64,000 nucleotides of DNA from an uncultured bacterium (GCA_905215625.1 CAJMQQ010000005.1:1-64000); one strand, 5' to 3'. Shown: positions 1 to 8,451, counted from the first letter of the stretch. Notes: generated from the letters alone by a model not told the origin. Numbers and translations: made by a program.

Positions 1-710
1 GGTACTCGGACAATACTAACTTTACTTATCTATCTGCAACCTTATGCGATACTGCGGCAATCTACGGCCCATGTGCGGCGGCATTCGGCATGGAACCCTG
101 GCATCCGGCCATTGAAGACGCCTACGGACTGTTAAGAGGAACGATCCACCAGGTAACGGGTTATGAAAAATGGGAAAAGGAGTCGTTAAAAGACGAAGAA
201 CATCCGTTAGAACCTTATCATGTGACAGAGCCAGTAAAAATAAGAAGCTTTTTTAACCAGAAAGAAATTACGGGAGAACAGGCAGATTTTCAGTTTTCCG
301 GAAGAATGATTGGGGGCTGTATGGACTGTCTGGTAAATCTTCTGGGAACGGTTTACGATCAGACAGAGGTGTTTAACGAAACCTATAAAGAAGACGGACT
401 GATCTGGTTTTTAGAGTCCTGCGATTTAAATGTATTTTCTATCCGGAGAGCCATCTGGCAGATGAAGCATACGGGATGGTTCCAGCACGTAAAAGGCTTT
501 TTAATCGGACGTCCCTACTGTCATGGACAGAAAATTATGGGTTTAGATCAGTACAAGGCTGTAACAGAGCTGCTGGCAGAATACAATGTTCCGGTGATTA
601 TGGATCTGGATATTGGCCATCTGCCGCCGATGATGCCGATTGTGTGCGGAGGGTATGCCAGGGTGCAGGTAACCGGCAATCAGATTGTAATTACCTACGA
701 AGAAAAATAG
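1..710 (+). CDS. LD-carboxypeptidase / MccF-like S66 peptidase, C-terminal part (5' end outside window)
   Basis: The reading frame is already open at the window edge and ends at 710, so only the last ~235 residues are present. The first visible residues include YSDNT, which matches the conserved G-x-SD-x-T block of family S66 serine peptidases and probably carries the nucleophile Ser. The downstream block GRMIGGCMDCLVNLLGT fits the family's G-G-C/N-L-D-xL pattern. FLESCD and IGHLPPMMPIVCG carry the Glu and His expected to complete the Ser-Glu-His triad. S66 enzymes either trim the terminal D-Ala from murein tetrapeptides (LdcA) or cleave microcin C-like acyl-adenylates (MccF); the sequence does not decide between them. 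An ATG at 90 is internal and not a credible start because conserved sequence precedes it. The family call is secure and the substrate is not. Confidence 0.85.
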   Translation, partial: YSDNTNFTYLSATLCDTAAIYGPCAAAFGMEPWHPAIEDAYGLLRGTIHQVTGYEKWEKESLKDEEHPLEPYHVTEPVKIRSFFNQKEITGEQADFQFSGRMIGGCMDCLVNLLGTVYDQTEVFNETYKEDGLIWFLESCDLNVFSIRRAIWQMKHTGWFQHVKGFLIGRPYCHGQKIMGLDQYKAVTELLAEYNVPVIMDLDIGHLPPMMPIVCGGYARVQVTGNQIVITYEEK

Positions 711-714
711 TCTG

Positions 715-743
715 GTCATAAAACAGACAAGACCTCATATATT
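715..743 (+). promoter_or_regulatory. Sigma-E-like promoter of the spoIIIA operon
   Basis: GTCATAAA (715-722) and CATATATT (736-743) resemble the sigma-E -35 (KMATATT) and -10 (CATACAnT) elements with a spacing of about 13 bases. They lie just before spoIIIAA, which is a mother-cell sigma-E gene in Bacillus and Clostridium. The match is imperfect, so the call rests on sequence plus context. Confidence 0.55.
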
Positions 744-764
744 AGGGTAAAGGAGTGAGGTCAT

Positions 765-1730
765 ATGGCTGGGAAAGAAGAAATTTTAAGGCTGTTTCCA
801 GGAATTTTGCGGGAAATTCTGGGACAGGTTTCCGGTAATTTTGAAGAAATCCAGGAGATTCGCCTTCGGGCAGAACAACCGGTGATAATCATCCGGAATA
901 ACCGGGAGTATTTTTTAACTCCGTCTGGAAGTTTAAGGACAGCAAAAGATGGAGCAGCAGTGTTTCATGGTCCGCAGATACAAGAAATTGTTGAATATAT
1001 GGGAAACTATTCCCTTTATGCGTTTGAGGAAGAAGTACGGCGGGGATTTCTGACTCTCCAGGGAGGACACCGGGTCGGCCTTGCAGGCCAGGCGGTGCTG
1101 GAGAGCCGGAAGGAGCCGGGAATACGGCAGGTAAAGACATTAAAGTACATTTCGTTTTTAAATGTACGGATTGCCCACCAGAAAAAGGGCTGCGCCGCCG
1201 GACTTCTTCCTTTTTTATGTGAAGACGGCAAAGTGTTGCCGTCTTTATTAATTTCTCCCCCAAGATGTGGAAAAACCACCATTTTGAGAGATTTAATCCG
1301 GATGATTTCGGATGGAACCCCACCAGTCAGAGGACGGACGGTAGGAGTGGTGGATGAACGTTCCGAACTGGGAGCCTGCTATCAGGGAATTCCCCAGAAT
1401 GATTTGGGAATCCGGACAGACGTGCTGGACTGCTGTCCCAAGGCAGACGGCATGATGATGTTAATTAAAACCATGGCGCCGGAGGTGATTGCAGTGGATG
1501 AAATCGGAAGCGAAGAAGATTTTAAAGCTATTGAATATGCCAGAAACTGCGGCTGCTGTCTGATTGCGACCGTACATGGATCTTCCCTTGCAGATATTAA
1601 GGAAAAGCCGGTTTTAAACCGGCTGATAAGGGAACACACATTCCGCCGGTATGCGGTGCTTGGAACCGATCCCCATCCAGGTACGATAAAGGCAGTTTAC
1701 GATGAAAGGGAACATGAGCTGGAGGAGTAG
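765..1730 (+). CDS. spoIIIAA: Stage III sporulation protein AA (ATPase)
   Basis: This is the first gene of the eight-gene spoIIIA operon. The SpoIIIA proteins and SpoIIQ build a channel between mother cell and forespore that keeps the engulfed forespore active. SpoIIIAA is the cytoplasmic ATPase, related to type II/IV secretion ATPases. At 321 aa it has the usual length. The P-loop SPPRCGKTT sits near residues 164-172 and is followed by a Walker B-like VIAVDEIGS. The start ATG at 765 has AAAGGAG about 8 bases upstream. A sigma-E-like promoter lies at 715-743. The stop codon abuts the start of spoIIIAB. Confidence 0.95.
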   Translation: MAGKEEILRLFPGILREILGQVSGNFEEIQEIRLRAEQPVIIIRNNREYFLTPSGSLRTAKDGAAVFHGPQIQEIVEYMGNYSLYAFEEEVRRGFLTLQGGHRVGLAGQAVLESRKEPGIRQVKTLKYISFLNVRIAHQKKGCAAGLLPFLCEDGKVLPSLLISPPRCGKTTILRDLIRMISDGTPPVRGRTVGVVDERSELGACYQGIPQNDLGIRTDVLDCCPKADGMMMLIKTMAPEVIAVDEIGSEEDFKAIEYARNCGCCLIATVHGSSLADIKEKPVLNRLIREHTFRRYAVLGTDPHPGTIKAVYDEREHELEE

Positions 1731-1731
1731 G

Positions 1732-2244
1732 ATGAAGGGATTAGGGGCAGGGTTTGTGCTTTTGGGCGCCGCCGGCTTTGGCTGGCAGATGGCCTGTCTG
1801 TGGAAACAGAGATTAGAACTTTTGTTGTCTCTCAGGCAGCTAATCTATTTCTTAAAAGGAGAAATTTTATACAGTCACGCGACTCTGGCGGAAGGACTTT
1901 CCCATGCGGGAAAAAAGGGTGGAGGCCCGTTTGGAGCTTTATTTGAAGAAACAGCCAGACGTCTGAATCTGCGGGACGGCGCGGCTTTTTCCCAGATATG
2001 GAAAGAAGAGGGAGAGAAACGAAGGGATCTTCCCCTGACCAAAGAAGACTGGGAACAGTTCTTTGCACTGGGAAATAACCTGGGGTATCTGGATTTGACC
2101 ATGCAGGAGAGAACTATCCTGTTATATCTGGAACAACTGGATGAAACCATAGGATTTTTAAAAGAACACAGCAGGGAACGGCGGCGTCTGTACATGAGTT
2201 TAGGGGTCATGGGAGGCTTGTTTCTGACCATAACGCTGTTATAA
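1732..2244 (+). CDS. spoIIIAB: Stage III sporulation protein AB
   Basis: SpoIIIAB is a membrane protein of the SpoIIIA channel with weak similarity to GspF-type secretion platform proteins. The protein has about 170 residues, with a hydrophobic N-terminal segment (GAGFVLLGAAGFGWQMACL) and a second hydrophobic stretch at the extreme C-terminus, as usual for the family. Between them are the conserved RQLIYFLKGEILYSHATL and a helical region. An in-frame ATG at 1702 lies inside spoIIIAA. The ATG at 1732 is preferred because GGAGG at 1721-1725 is 6 bases upstream of it. Only one base separates it from the spoIIIAA stop, which suggests translational coupling. Confidence 0.93.
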   Translation: MKGLGAGFVLLGAAGFGWQMACLWKQRLELLLSLRQLIYFLKGEILYSHATLAEGLSHAGKKGGGPFGALFEETARRLNLRDGAAFSQIWKEEGEKRRDLPLTKEDWEQFFALGNNLGYLDLTMQERTILLYLEQLDETIGFLKEHSRERRRLYMSLGVMGGLFLTITLL

Positions 2245-2268
2245 CAGGAAAAAAGACAGGGAGGGATT

Positions 2269-2463
2269 ATGGGAGTTAATCTGATTTTTAAAATTGCTGC
2301 AGTAGGAATCTTAGTTTCTGTAATCTGTCAGATTTTAAAACACAGCGGCAGGGAAGAACAGGCGTTTTTAACCAGCCTTGCCGGTCTGATCTTAGTGCTG
2401 TTCTGGATGGTTCCCTATATTTATGAGCTGTTTGAAACCATTAAAAATCTATTTGCTTTATAA
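2269..2463 (+). CDS. spoIIIAC: Stage III sporulation protein AC
   Basis: A 64-residue, very hydrophobic protein with two predicted transmembrane helices, the standard size for SpoIIIAC. The sequence NLIFKIAAVGILVSVI and the polar loop KHSGREEQAFLTSLAGL are typical of the family. It lies between spoIIIAB and spoIIIAD, 24 bases from each neighbour, with GGAGGG just before the ATG. SpoIIIAC and SpoIIIAD are thought to be small membrane components at the base of the channel. Confidence 0.94.
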   Translation: MGVNLIFKIAAVGILVSVICQILKHSGREEQAFLTSLAGLILVLFWMVPYIYELFETIKNLFAL

Positions 2464-2486
2464 AAGATTCCAGAAAGGAGAAAACC

Positions 2487-2873
2487 ATGACAACAGCGGC
2501 GGCAGCGGCTCTCGGCATTGTGGCGGTACTTTTGGCTGTCCAGTTTAAAGGATTGAAAGGAGAGTACGGAACCTACCTTTCAGCAGCGGCAGGAGCGGTG
2601 ATTTTTTCCTACGGCCTTTTAAAACTGGAAACGATTTTAGAGGCAGCCAGAAAAATTCAGGAATATATAAAAATTAATCCGGTTTATCTGACAGTGCTGG
2701 TAAAAATGATTGGAATCGCTTATATAGCAGAATTTGCTTCTGGAATCTGTAAGGACGCAGGCTATTCTTCGATTGGCACCCAGATCGAGATTTTTGGAAA
2801 GCTTTCGATTCTGGCAGTCAGTATGCCGGTGGTTCTGGCTCTTCTGGAAACAATGGAGGGATTTCTGGCATGA
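2487..2873 (+). CDS. spoIIIAD: Stage III sporulation protein AD
   Basis: A 128-residue membrane protein with about four hydrophobic segments, of the length usual for SpoIIIAD. The C-terminal half includes the family stretch LVKMIGIAYIAEFASGICKD. AGAAAGGAG precedes the ATG. Its last four bases overlap the start of spoIIIAE in an ATGA arrangement, so the two are probably translated together. Its function in the operon is as a small membrane subunit of the SpoIIIA complex; no catalytic motif is expected. Confidence 0.94.
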   Translation: MTTAAAAALGIVAVLLAVQFKGLKGEYGTYLSAAAGAVIFSYGLLKLETILEAARKIQEYIKINPVYLTVLVKMIGIAYIAEFASGICKDAGYSSIGTQIEIFGKLSILAVSMPVVLALLETMEGFLA

Positions 2874-4030
2874 AAGGCAGAGCGTTTTTGTTCAGTCTGG
2901 CAGCAGGGATTGGGATTAGTCTGGCGGCAGCGGGCATGGCTTTTGCATCAGAAAAAAACGGCCAGGCCCAGTGGGATCTGGAACAGTTTGATACGGAATC
3001 GGTAGATGAATACCTGAGCCGGAACCAGCCGGAAGGAGTGGAATTATCTTTTACGGATCTGGTGGTTCACATTGGAAAAGGAGAGGGAAAACAGGCGGCA
3101 GAAAAAATTGGTACAGCAGTCAGACAGGCCCTGGTTTCCCAGGTTGGAAAGGGAAGCAGGATGTTGGGACAGGTGGTTCTGCTGGGGTTATTGGGAGCCG
3201 TATTTTCTGGATTTGCAGGAATTTTTCCCAATGGACAACTGTCGGAAACCGGATTTTTTGTTACATACCTGATGCTGTTTACCTGTCTATCTGCCAGCTT
3301 TTTCCAGAGCATCCAGATTGCCTCAGGAGTATTAAATCATTTGCTGGAATTTATGAAAGCGCTGCTGCCCTCGTTTTTTTTATCCGTAGCCTTTTGCGGA
3401 GGAAGCGGGGCAGGAGCTGCCCTCTATGAAACCACTCTGGGAATGGTTGCTGTGTTTCAGTGGCTTTGTTTAAAGGGGCTTCTTCCCATGATAAAAATGT
3501 ATGCTCTTTTGATTCTGGCAGGAAAAATCACCAGGGAAGACAGTTTATCCAGGCTCACCGATCTGGTTGGAAAGAGCGTTCAGTGGGGGTTAAAAACCAT
3601 AACGGCAGTATTACTGGGATTTCAACTGATTCAGGGAATGGTGCTTCCCAGCGTGGATGCATTGGGAAAAGGCAGTCTGTTCCGCTTTTTGGAAGCAGTT
3701 CCAGGAATCGGACAGGGGGCAAGAACGGTAACCCAGGCGGTTTTAGGAGCAGGCGTTTTGATCAAAAACGCGATTGGAGCCGCTGCGGTGGTGATTTTAG
3801 CGGTCATTTCAGCGCTGCCTTTGATTCAGTTGGGGATTCTGGCGGTGTTGTACCACTTTTGTGCCGCTTTGCTGGAACCAGTCTGCGACAAACGGATTGT
3901 TTCTTGTATTCATGGGATTTCTATGGCACATCAGCTCCTGATCCGTTTGGTCTGGACGTCTCTTGTGCTGTTTGCCGTCAGCCTGGCTATCCTTTGTGCT
4001 GTTACCAATGTCATGTATTTTGCGGGGTGA
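2870..4030 (+). CDS. spoIIIAE: Stage III sporulation protein AE
   Basis: SpoIIIAE is the largest membrane protein of the SpoIIIA complex (here 386 aa). It begins with a signal-peptide-like segment (FLFSLAAGIGISLAAAGMAFA). A short extracytoplasmic region of about 70 residues follows, then roughly eight membrane helices spanning residues 90-386. The conserved KALLPSFFLSVAFCGG and the late loop EPVCDKRIVSCI are visible. The ATG overlaps the stop of spoIIIAD. The next gene, spoIIIAF, starts 3 bases after its stop. Confidence 0.95.
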   Translation: MKGRAFLFSLAAGIGISLAAAGMAFASEKNGQAQWDLEQFDTESVDEYLSRNQPEGVELSFTDLVVHIGKGEGKQAAEKIGTAVRQALVSQVGKGSRMLGQVVLLGLLGAVFSGFAGIFPNGQLSETGFFVTYLMLFTCLSASFFQSIQIASGVLNHLLEFMKALLPSFFLSVAFCGGSGAGAALYETTLGMVAVFQWLCLKGLLPMIKMYALLILAGKITREDSLSRLTDLVGKSVQWGLKTITAVLLGFQLIQGMVLPSVDALGKGSLFRFLEAVPGIGQGARTVTQAVLGAGVLIKNAIGAAAVVILAVISALPLIQLGILAVLYHFCAALLEPVCDKRIVSCIHGISMAHQLLIRLVWTSLVLFAVSLAILCAVTNVMYFAG

Positions 4031-4033
4031 ATC

Positions 4034-4648
4034 ATGGAATATCTGTTGGAATGGGCCTGGCAGATTATTTGCTGCCTGATTTTTATTACAGTACTGGTAA
4101 ATCTCCTGCCAAAAACCGGCTATGAAAAGTATATACGGCTTTTCTCCGGAATGGTGCTGATTCTCCTGGTTCTAAAGCCGGTAACCGCAAATCTGGATTT
4201 GGACGATAAAATTGCGGCGCTGTTTCAGAATATCCAGTTCCAGGAAGAAGCAGGAGAATTCCGCAGACAGTTGTCCCAGATGGAGCAGAACCGGTTCGAT
4301 AAAATGACAGAAGAATACGAGAGACAGGTGGAAGAAGAGATAACCCAGATGGCGCAGTCTGCAGGACTTCAGGCAGCAAAAGCGGATGTCAGCATAGAGA
4401 CTAACCCAGAAAGCGGTTCCTATGGAGGCGTCTGCCGGATTACCTTGGAGATAGAAGAGGAAAAAGAACCCCCCTCATTGGTATCGCCGGTAGAACCAGT
4501 AAAAATCGGCGGGAATTCAGAAGAAGGGCAGCCAGCGTCGGCTATTCCGGCAAAGGCAGATTTGGAAAAATCAGAAGCGCTAAAGCGGAGGATTTCAGAA
4601 TATTATGGCGTGGAGGAACAGAATGTGGAAATTTGGTGGAAAGATTAA
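4034..4648 (+). CDS. spoIIIAF: Stage III sporulation protein AF
   Basis: A 204-residue protein with two N-terminal transmembrane helices (residues ~5-25 and ~35-55, separated by LPKTGYEKYIRLF) and a long charged soluble domain, the layout of SpoIIIAF. The soluble part has a ring-building-motif-like fold in the family. The block KRRISEYYGVEEQNVEIWW at the C-terminus is typical of it. The 3' end overlaps spoIIIAG by 26 bases. Confidence 0.92.
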   Translation: MEYLLEWAWQIICCLIFITVLVNLLPKTGYEKYIRLFSGMVLILLVLKPVTANLDLDDKIAALFQNIQFQEEAGEFRRQLSQMEQNRFDKMTEEYERQVEEEITQMAQSAGLQAAKADVSIETNPESGSYGGVCRITLEIEEEKEPPSLVSPVEPVKIGGNSEEGQPASAIPAKADLEKSEALKRRISEYYGVEEQNVEIWWKD

Positions 4649-5258
4649 AAAAGAGCAGTGGCTGATGCTGATTCTTTCTGGGGCTGCGCTGATGATTCTG
4701 GCTGCGCCGACTTCCAAAGAAACCGACCGGACAGGAAGCTTTTATGAAAGCAGTCAGAACGGACAAACGGAAGACAACGCGGGAGTTGGCGCTGGAAACG
4801 GGATTTTAAAGGAATCCGAGGAAACTAGCGGGAACGGAACTGCTTATCTGGATCCGAACGGCTTATATGAAGCTCAGATGGAAGAGCGAATCCGAAAAAT
4901 TCTAAAGACCGTAGAAGGAGTGGGGCAGGTAGAGGTAATGGTCGTTCTGAAAGCTTCAGAAGAAAAGGTTCTTCGGGTGGATCAGAATCAGTCTTCATCT
5001 GTTACCAAAGAACAGGATACCAATGGGGGGATACGGGAGGTTTCCCAGTCAGAGACAGGAGAGACGACGGTAATGGAAGGAGGAAGCGGCCAGAACCGGC
5101 CCATAGTGGAAAAAGAGATTTGTCCGGAACTGTCCGGCATTATCATAAGTGCCCAGGGAGGAGGAAGTCCAAAAGTAAAAGCAGAAATTTCGGAAGCAAT
5201 GGAAGCATTATTTGGCCTGCCGCCACATAAAATAAAAGTGTTAAAGCGGGTGGAATAA
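4623..5258 (+). CDS. spoIIIAG: Stage III sporulation protein AG
   Basis: SpoIIIAG forms a large oligomeric ring in the space between the two forespore membranes. The protein has one N-terminal membrane helix (LMLILSGAALMILAAP), a low-complexity linker rich in Gly, Glu and Thr, and a C-terminal ring-building domain with VEGVGQVEVMVVL and GLPPHKIKVL. I place the start at ATG 4623 because GGAGG at 4612-4616 is 6 bases upstream; the in-frame ATG at 4605 has no such site. The resulting length is 211 aa. The gene overlaps the end of spoIIIAF, so the two are probably coupled in translation. Confidence 0.92.
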   Translation: MWKFGGKIKKEQWLMLILSGAALMILAAPTSKETDRTGSFYESSQNGQTEDNAGVGAGNGILKESEETSGNGTAYLDPNGLYEAQMEERIRKILKTVEGVGQVEVMVVLKASEEKVLRVDQNQSSSVTKEQDTNGGIREVSQSETGETTVMEGGSGQNRPIVEKEICPELSGIIISAQGGGSPKVKAEISEAMEALFGLPPHKIKVLKRVE

Positions 5259-5271
5259 AGGAGCGAGGGAA

Positions 5272-6069
5272 ATGAAACTAAAAAAACGGGATATTACGAA
5301 ATCAAAAACAGAGATGAATATGAAACGTCTGTTCCGGAGAAATCAAATCATCATTACCACGCTGGCGATTATGATTGCAGCGGCCGGATATTTAAACTAT
5401 GCAGGAAAAGAAGATCTGGGAGCAGGCGGCGCCTACGAAGCCGGTCTGACCGACATTTCGGAAGAAGATTTGCTGGCAGAAAACCAGGCGGCAGGAACCT
5501 ATGCCGGAGACAGCCAGCTCCAGGAAATCGCAAGTCTGGATCAGGACCGGGAAGATCTGGATAAACTGGAAGGCAAGGATTTGGCAGACGCCGGACAGAC
5601 TGAGGAGACGGAACCGGTAAAACCAGAAGATGCAGAATCAGAGGACGCAGACGTTTCCCAGACTGGACTTGAAAATCCAGGAGAAGCCGTACTGACCAGC
5701 GGACTCAGCGTTTCGGATTACATAGCCAATGTCCAGTTAAACAGGGAGCAGATTCGGGCTAAAAATAAAGAAGCGCTGATGGAGATTGTCAATAATACAG
5801 CCATTGAAGAGTCTGCCAAGCAGCAGGCTATCCAGAGCATGGTGGAACTGACGGAAATAGCAGAAAAAGAAAACGCTGCAGAAACCCTTCTGATGGCAAA
5901 GGGATTTTCCGATCCAGTCGTCAGCATCAGCAGCGATAAGGTGGACGTAGTCGTCAACGCTTCAAGCATTACGGATCCCCAAAGAGCCCAGATTGAAGAC
6001 ATTGTAAAGAGAAAAACAGAAGTAGGAGCCGATCAAATCGTGATTACCCTGCTGAACCTGGAAGAATAA
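5272..6069 (+). CDS. spoIIIAH: Stage III sporulation protein AH
   Basis: SpoIIIAH is the mother-cell partner of forespore SpoIIQ in the zipper and channel across the intermembrane space. The 265-aa protein has a basic N-terminus, one membrane helix (IIITTLAIMIAAAGYLNYAG, ~residues 25-44), an acidic linker (~45-145) and a C-terminal YscJ/FliF-like domain (~150-265) containing QQAIQSMVELTEIAEKEN. It closes the spoIIIA operon, 13 bases after spoIIIAG. The acidic linker is longer than in Bacillus but common in clostridia. Confidence 0.93.
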   Translation: MKLKKRDITKSKTEMNMKRLFRRNQIIITTLAIMIAAAGYLNYAGKEDLGAGGAYEAGLTDISEEDLLAENQAAGTYAGDSQLQEIASLDQDREDLDKLEGKDLADAGQTEETEPVKPEDAESEDADVSQTGLENPGEAVLTSGLSVSDYIANVQLNREQIRAKNKEALMEIVNNTAIEESAKQQAIQSMVELTEIAEKENAAETLLMAKGFSDPVVSISSDKVDVVVNASSITDPQRAQIEDIVKRKTEVGADQIVITLLNLEE

Positions 6070-6116
6070 CCAGCCGGATTCCGACAAAACAATCCCAACA
6101 AAAACGCGGAAAGACC

Positions 6117-6145
6117 TTTCCAAATGGGTTTCTTTTTGCTATAAT
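6117..6145 (+). promoter_or_regulatory. Housekeeping (sigma-A) promoter of the Asp23 gene
   Basis: TTTCCA (6117-6122), a 17-base spacer and an extended -10 TGCTATAAT (6137-6145) lie 78 bases before the GTG start. The same TTTTGCTATAAT stretch recurs in the promoter of nusB. The promoter separates the vegetative Asp23 gene from the sporulation operon. Confidence 0.75.
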
Positions 6146-6222
6146 GGATATAACTGTTTGGGACGGCCAGACCAGAGGGTGGGCCGTACTGGACAATTCC
6201 AAATGGACAGGAGGAAAGGATT

Positions 6223-6609
6223 GTGGCAGAAGCAGAGAATCGCAATACGCATAAAGTATATGAAAAAGATAAAATAGGCGAAGTACAGATTGCAGACGAG
6301 GTAGTCGCTATTATTGCAGGCCTTGCAGCTACAGAAGTAGACGGAGTAGATTCTATGGCAGGCAACATTACCAACGAACTGGTAGGTAAATTAGGAATGA
6401 AGAATCTGTCCAGAGGCGTTAAGATTGATGTGACAGAAGAGCACGTATGTGTCGATATTTCCTTATATTTAAAATATGGGTATAACATTCCAGAGGTCAG
6501 TGCGAAGGTACAGGATCGGGTAAAAAATGCCATTGAAAATATGACAGGGCTTACGGTTTTAGAGGTAAATATCAAGATTGCCGGCGTTAATATGCAAGAA
6601 GAAAAATAA
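6223..6609 (+). CDS. Asp23/Gls24 family envelope stress protein
   Basis: The 128-aa protein matches the Asp23/Gls24 (DUF322) family: GEVQIADEVVAIIAGLAA at the N-terminus, a central Asp/Val-rich fold with GVDSMAG, and a C-terminal half with VQDRVKNAIENMTGL. These cytoplasmic proteins are associated with the membrane and cell-envelope homeostasis in Gram-positives. The start is GTG at 6223, supported by AGGAGG at 6209-6214. In clostridia this gene commonly sits just before nusB; here two dehydrogenase-like genes lie between them. It has its own promoter and is followed by a hairpin terminator. Confidence 0.9.
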   Translation: MAEAENRNTHKVYEKDKIGEVQIADEVVAIIAGLAATEVDGVDSMAGNITNELVGKLGMKNLSRGVKIDVTEEHVCVDISLYLKYGYNIPEVSAKVQDRVKNAIENMTGLTVLEVNIKIAGVNMQEEK

Positions 6610-6612
6610 TAT

Positions 6613-6662
6613 GCAACAAGCTGCTGCCGTTTTTATCTGAGACGGGGCAGCTTTTTTGTTGC
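6613..6662 (+). terminator. Rho-independent terminator after the Asp23 gene
   Basis: AAGCTGCTGCCGT (from 6618) pairs with ACGGGGCAGCTT (ending 6652) with a small bulge, followed by a run of six T. The outer flanks GCAACA/TTGTTGC extend the symmetry. Confidence 0.8.
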
Positions 6663-6720
6663 GAAGCACCCGGAAAAGCTGCTGACGGCAGGCTTTCCCG
6701 GTTTATAGGAGGACAGGAAA

Positions 6721-7524
6721 GTGGAAAAGAAACGATTAGCCCTTGTGGGATGCGGAAAACTGGGAGTTGTGATTGCACAGGCATGGAAAGACGGCTTGTT
6801 AGAAGATTATGAATTTGTAGGAGCGGCAAGCCGTACGATGGAGTCTGCTAAAAAAGTAGCGGCCATTACCGGATGTAAGGCCTGCGAAACTATAGACGAA
6901 CTGCTGGAGTTAAAGCCGGATTTTGTGGCAGAGGCAGCGTCTCCTAAGACGGTCAGCGAGATTGGAAAGAAAGTGCTGTCTTCTGGATCCAATCTGGTGG
7001 TTCTGTCCATGGGAGCATTTGCAGATAAGGAGCTGTTTGAAGAGTTAAAGGCCACAGCCCTGGAATCCGGAACCAAGCTGTATCTGGCAAGCGGCGTTAT
7101 CGGAGGTTTTGACGCGCTGCGTACCATTGCTTTAATGAGTCAGGCAAAGGGCCAGAAAGCAGTTTCTGGTATTTCTACCCATAAAGGTCCGGCTTCTTTA
7201 AAGGGAACCCCGATTTTTACGGACAGTCTAATGACCGATACCGATGAGACAGAAGTATTTTCCGGCAATGCAAAAGAGGCTATTGCTTTATTCCCGACAA
7301 AAGTAAATGTAGCGGTTGCTACCGCCCTGGCAAGCATGGGACCGGAGGACACCGGAGTGAAAATCACCAGCGTACCTGGATTTGTAGGCGACGATCACAG
7401 AATTACCATGGAAACCGACGGCATCAAAGCAGTGGTGGATATTTATTCCAGTACCGCAGAGATGGCAGCCTGGAGCGTCATTTCCCTGCTCCGCAACATC
7501 AGTTCACCAGTTGTATTCCAGTAG
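6721..7524 (+). CDS. nadX: Aspartate dehydrogenase-like protein (NadX / DUF108 family)
   Basis: The 267-aa protein has an N-terminal Rossmann motif (LALVGCGKLGVVIAQAW) and the DUF108 aspartate dehydrogenase C-terminal domain. Supporting blocks are VLSMGAFAD, LASGVIGGFDALR (the loop holding substrate residues) and FPTKVNVAVATALAS. Such enzymes oxidise L-aspartate to iminoaspartate/oxaloacetate with NAD(P)+, and can supply iminoaspartate for NAD synthesis. No nadA or nadC is nearby, so a different physiological role is possible. The start is GTG at 6721 with AGGAGGA 7 bases upstream. A dehydrogenase-like gene follows after 12 bases, so the two form a probable operon. Confidence 0.8.
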   Translation: MEKKRLALVGCGKLGVVIAQAWKDGLLEDYEFVGAASRTMESAKKVAAITGCKACETIDELLELKPDFVAEAASPKTVSEIGKKVLSSGSNLVVLSMGAFADKELFEELKATALESGTKLYLASGVIGGFDALRTIALMSQAKGQKAVSGISTHKGPASLKGTPIFTDSLMTDTDETEVFSGNAKEAIALFPTKVNVAVATALASMGPEDTGVKITSVPGFVGDDHRITMETDGIKAVVDIYSSTAEMAAWSVISLLRNISSPVVFQ

Positions 7525-7536
7525 GAGGGGAGAGAA

Positions 7537-8439
7537 ATGAAAAAGTTTAGAAAGTTAGTTGCCATTGAGCCGGTCAGTCTGGTGCCGGAAGCAGAAAAAG
7601 AACTTTACCAGTATGCAGAAGAAGTGGTATTATATCCGGATATTCCAGCAGATGATGCTGAAATTATCAGACGGATTGGCGATGCAGACGGCGTACTGGT
7701 CAGCTATACGTCCAGGATTTCAAAAGAAGTGATACAGAACTGTCCATCTATCCGCTATATTGGGATGTGTTGCAGCTTGTATTCGGAAGAAAGCGCCAAT
7801 GTAGACATTGCCTGTGCCAGAAGTTTAGGTATTCAGGTACTTGGAATCCGCGATTACGGAGACAGGGGAGTAGTGGAATACGTTCTTCACCAGCTGATTG
7901 GGCTTCTCCACGGGTTTGGACGTCCCATGTGGAAGGAAGAGCCTCTTGAAATTACCGGATTAAAAGTGGGAATCGTAGGCTTAGGCGTTTCCGGCAGAAT
8001 GATTGCAGACGCCCTGCAGTTTATGGGAGCAGAGATTTCCTATTACAGCCGCAGCCGCAAGGAAGACGCAGAAGCACAGGGCATGGCCTATAAGCCGTTA
8101 GACCAGCTTTTAAAAGAAAGCCAGGCAGTATTTACCTGCTTAAATAAAAATGTCCTTTTGCTTCAGGAAAAAGAATTTGAAGCCCTGGGAGATGGAAAAA
8201 TCCTCTTTAATACGTCTATTGGACCTGGATTTGATTCCAAAGCCCTGGAAAACTGGGTAAAACGGGAAGGAAACTACTTTTTCTGCGATACGAAGGCAGC
8301 AGCAGGACCAGTTGATGAAGCATTTTTTGACCTTCCTCAGGTGTCCTGTGCAAATATATCTGCAGGCAGGACAAGCCAGGCATTTGTGCTGTTAAGCCAG
8401 AAAGTTTTAGCAAATATCCGGACATTTTTAGCGGATTAA
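7537..8439 (+). CDS. D-isomer-specific 2-hydroxyacid dehydrogenase family protein (divergent)
   Basis: The 300-aa protein has the two-domain layout of the family, with the nucleotide-binding motif VGIVGLGVSGRMIADAL around residues 146-162 and the linker helix GVVEYVLHQLIGLLHG. The usual catalytic residues look changed. The NTxRG arginine block reads NTSIGPGFD, and the terminal TPH-I-A-G histidine block reads CANISAGRT. It may therefore reduce an unusual substrate or have lost dehydrogenase activity. It is co-directional with, and 12 bases from, the aspartate dehydrogenase-like gene, which suggests a joint role, perhaps around oxaloacetate or a related 2-oxoacid. That role is inference only. 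Confidence 0.75.
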   Translation: MKKFRKLVAIEPVSLVPEAEKELYQYAEEVVLYPDIPADDAEIIRRIGDADGVLVSYTSRISKEVIQNCPSIRYIGMCCSLYSEESANVDIACARSLGIQVLGIRDYGDRGVVEYVLHQLIGLLHGFGRPMWKEEPLEITGLKVGIVGLGVSGRMIADALQFMGAEISYYSRSRKEDAEAQGMAYKPLDQLLKESQAVFTCLNKNVLLLQEKEFEALGDGKILFNTSIGPGFDSKALENWVKREGNYFFCDTKAAAGPVDEAFFDLPQVSCANISAGRTSQAFVLLSQKVLANIRTFLAD

Positions 8440-8451
8440 GAGTTTGGGATC

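Noticed and set aside
3460..4125. 221-codon alternative frame on the plus strand inside spoIIIAE
   Set aside because: Its composition is unlike a real protein and the overlapping frame is the conserved SpoIIIAE; the length reflects codon bias.
6033..6575. 180-codon minus-strand frame across the Asp23 gene
   Set aside because: It runs antisense to Asp23 and through its promoter, without its own signals.
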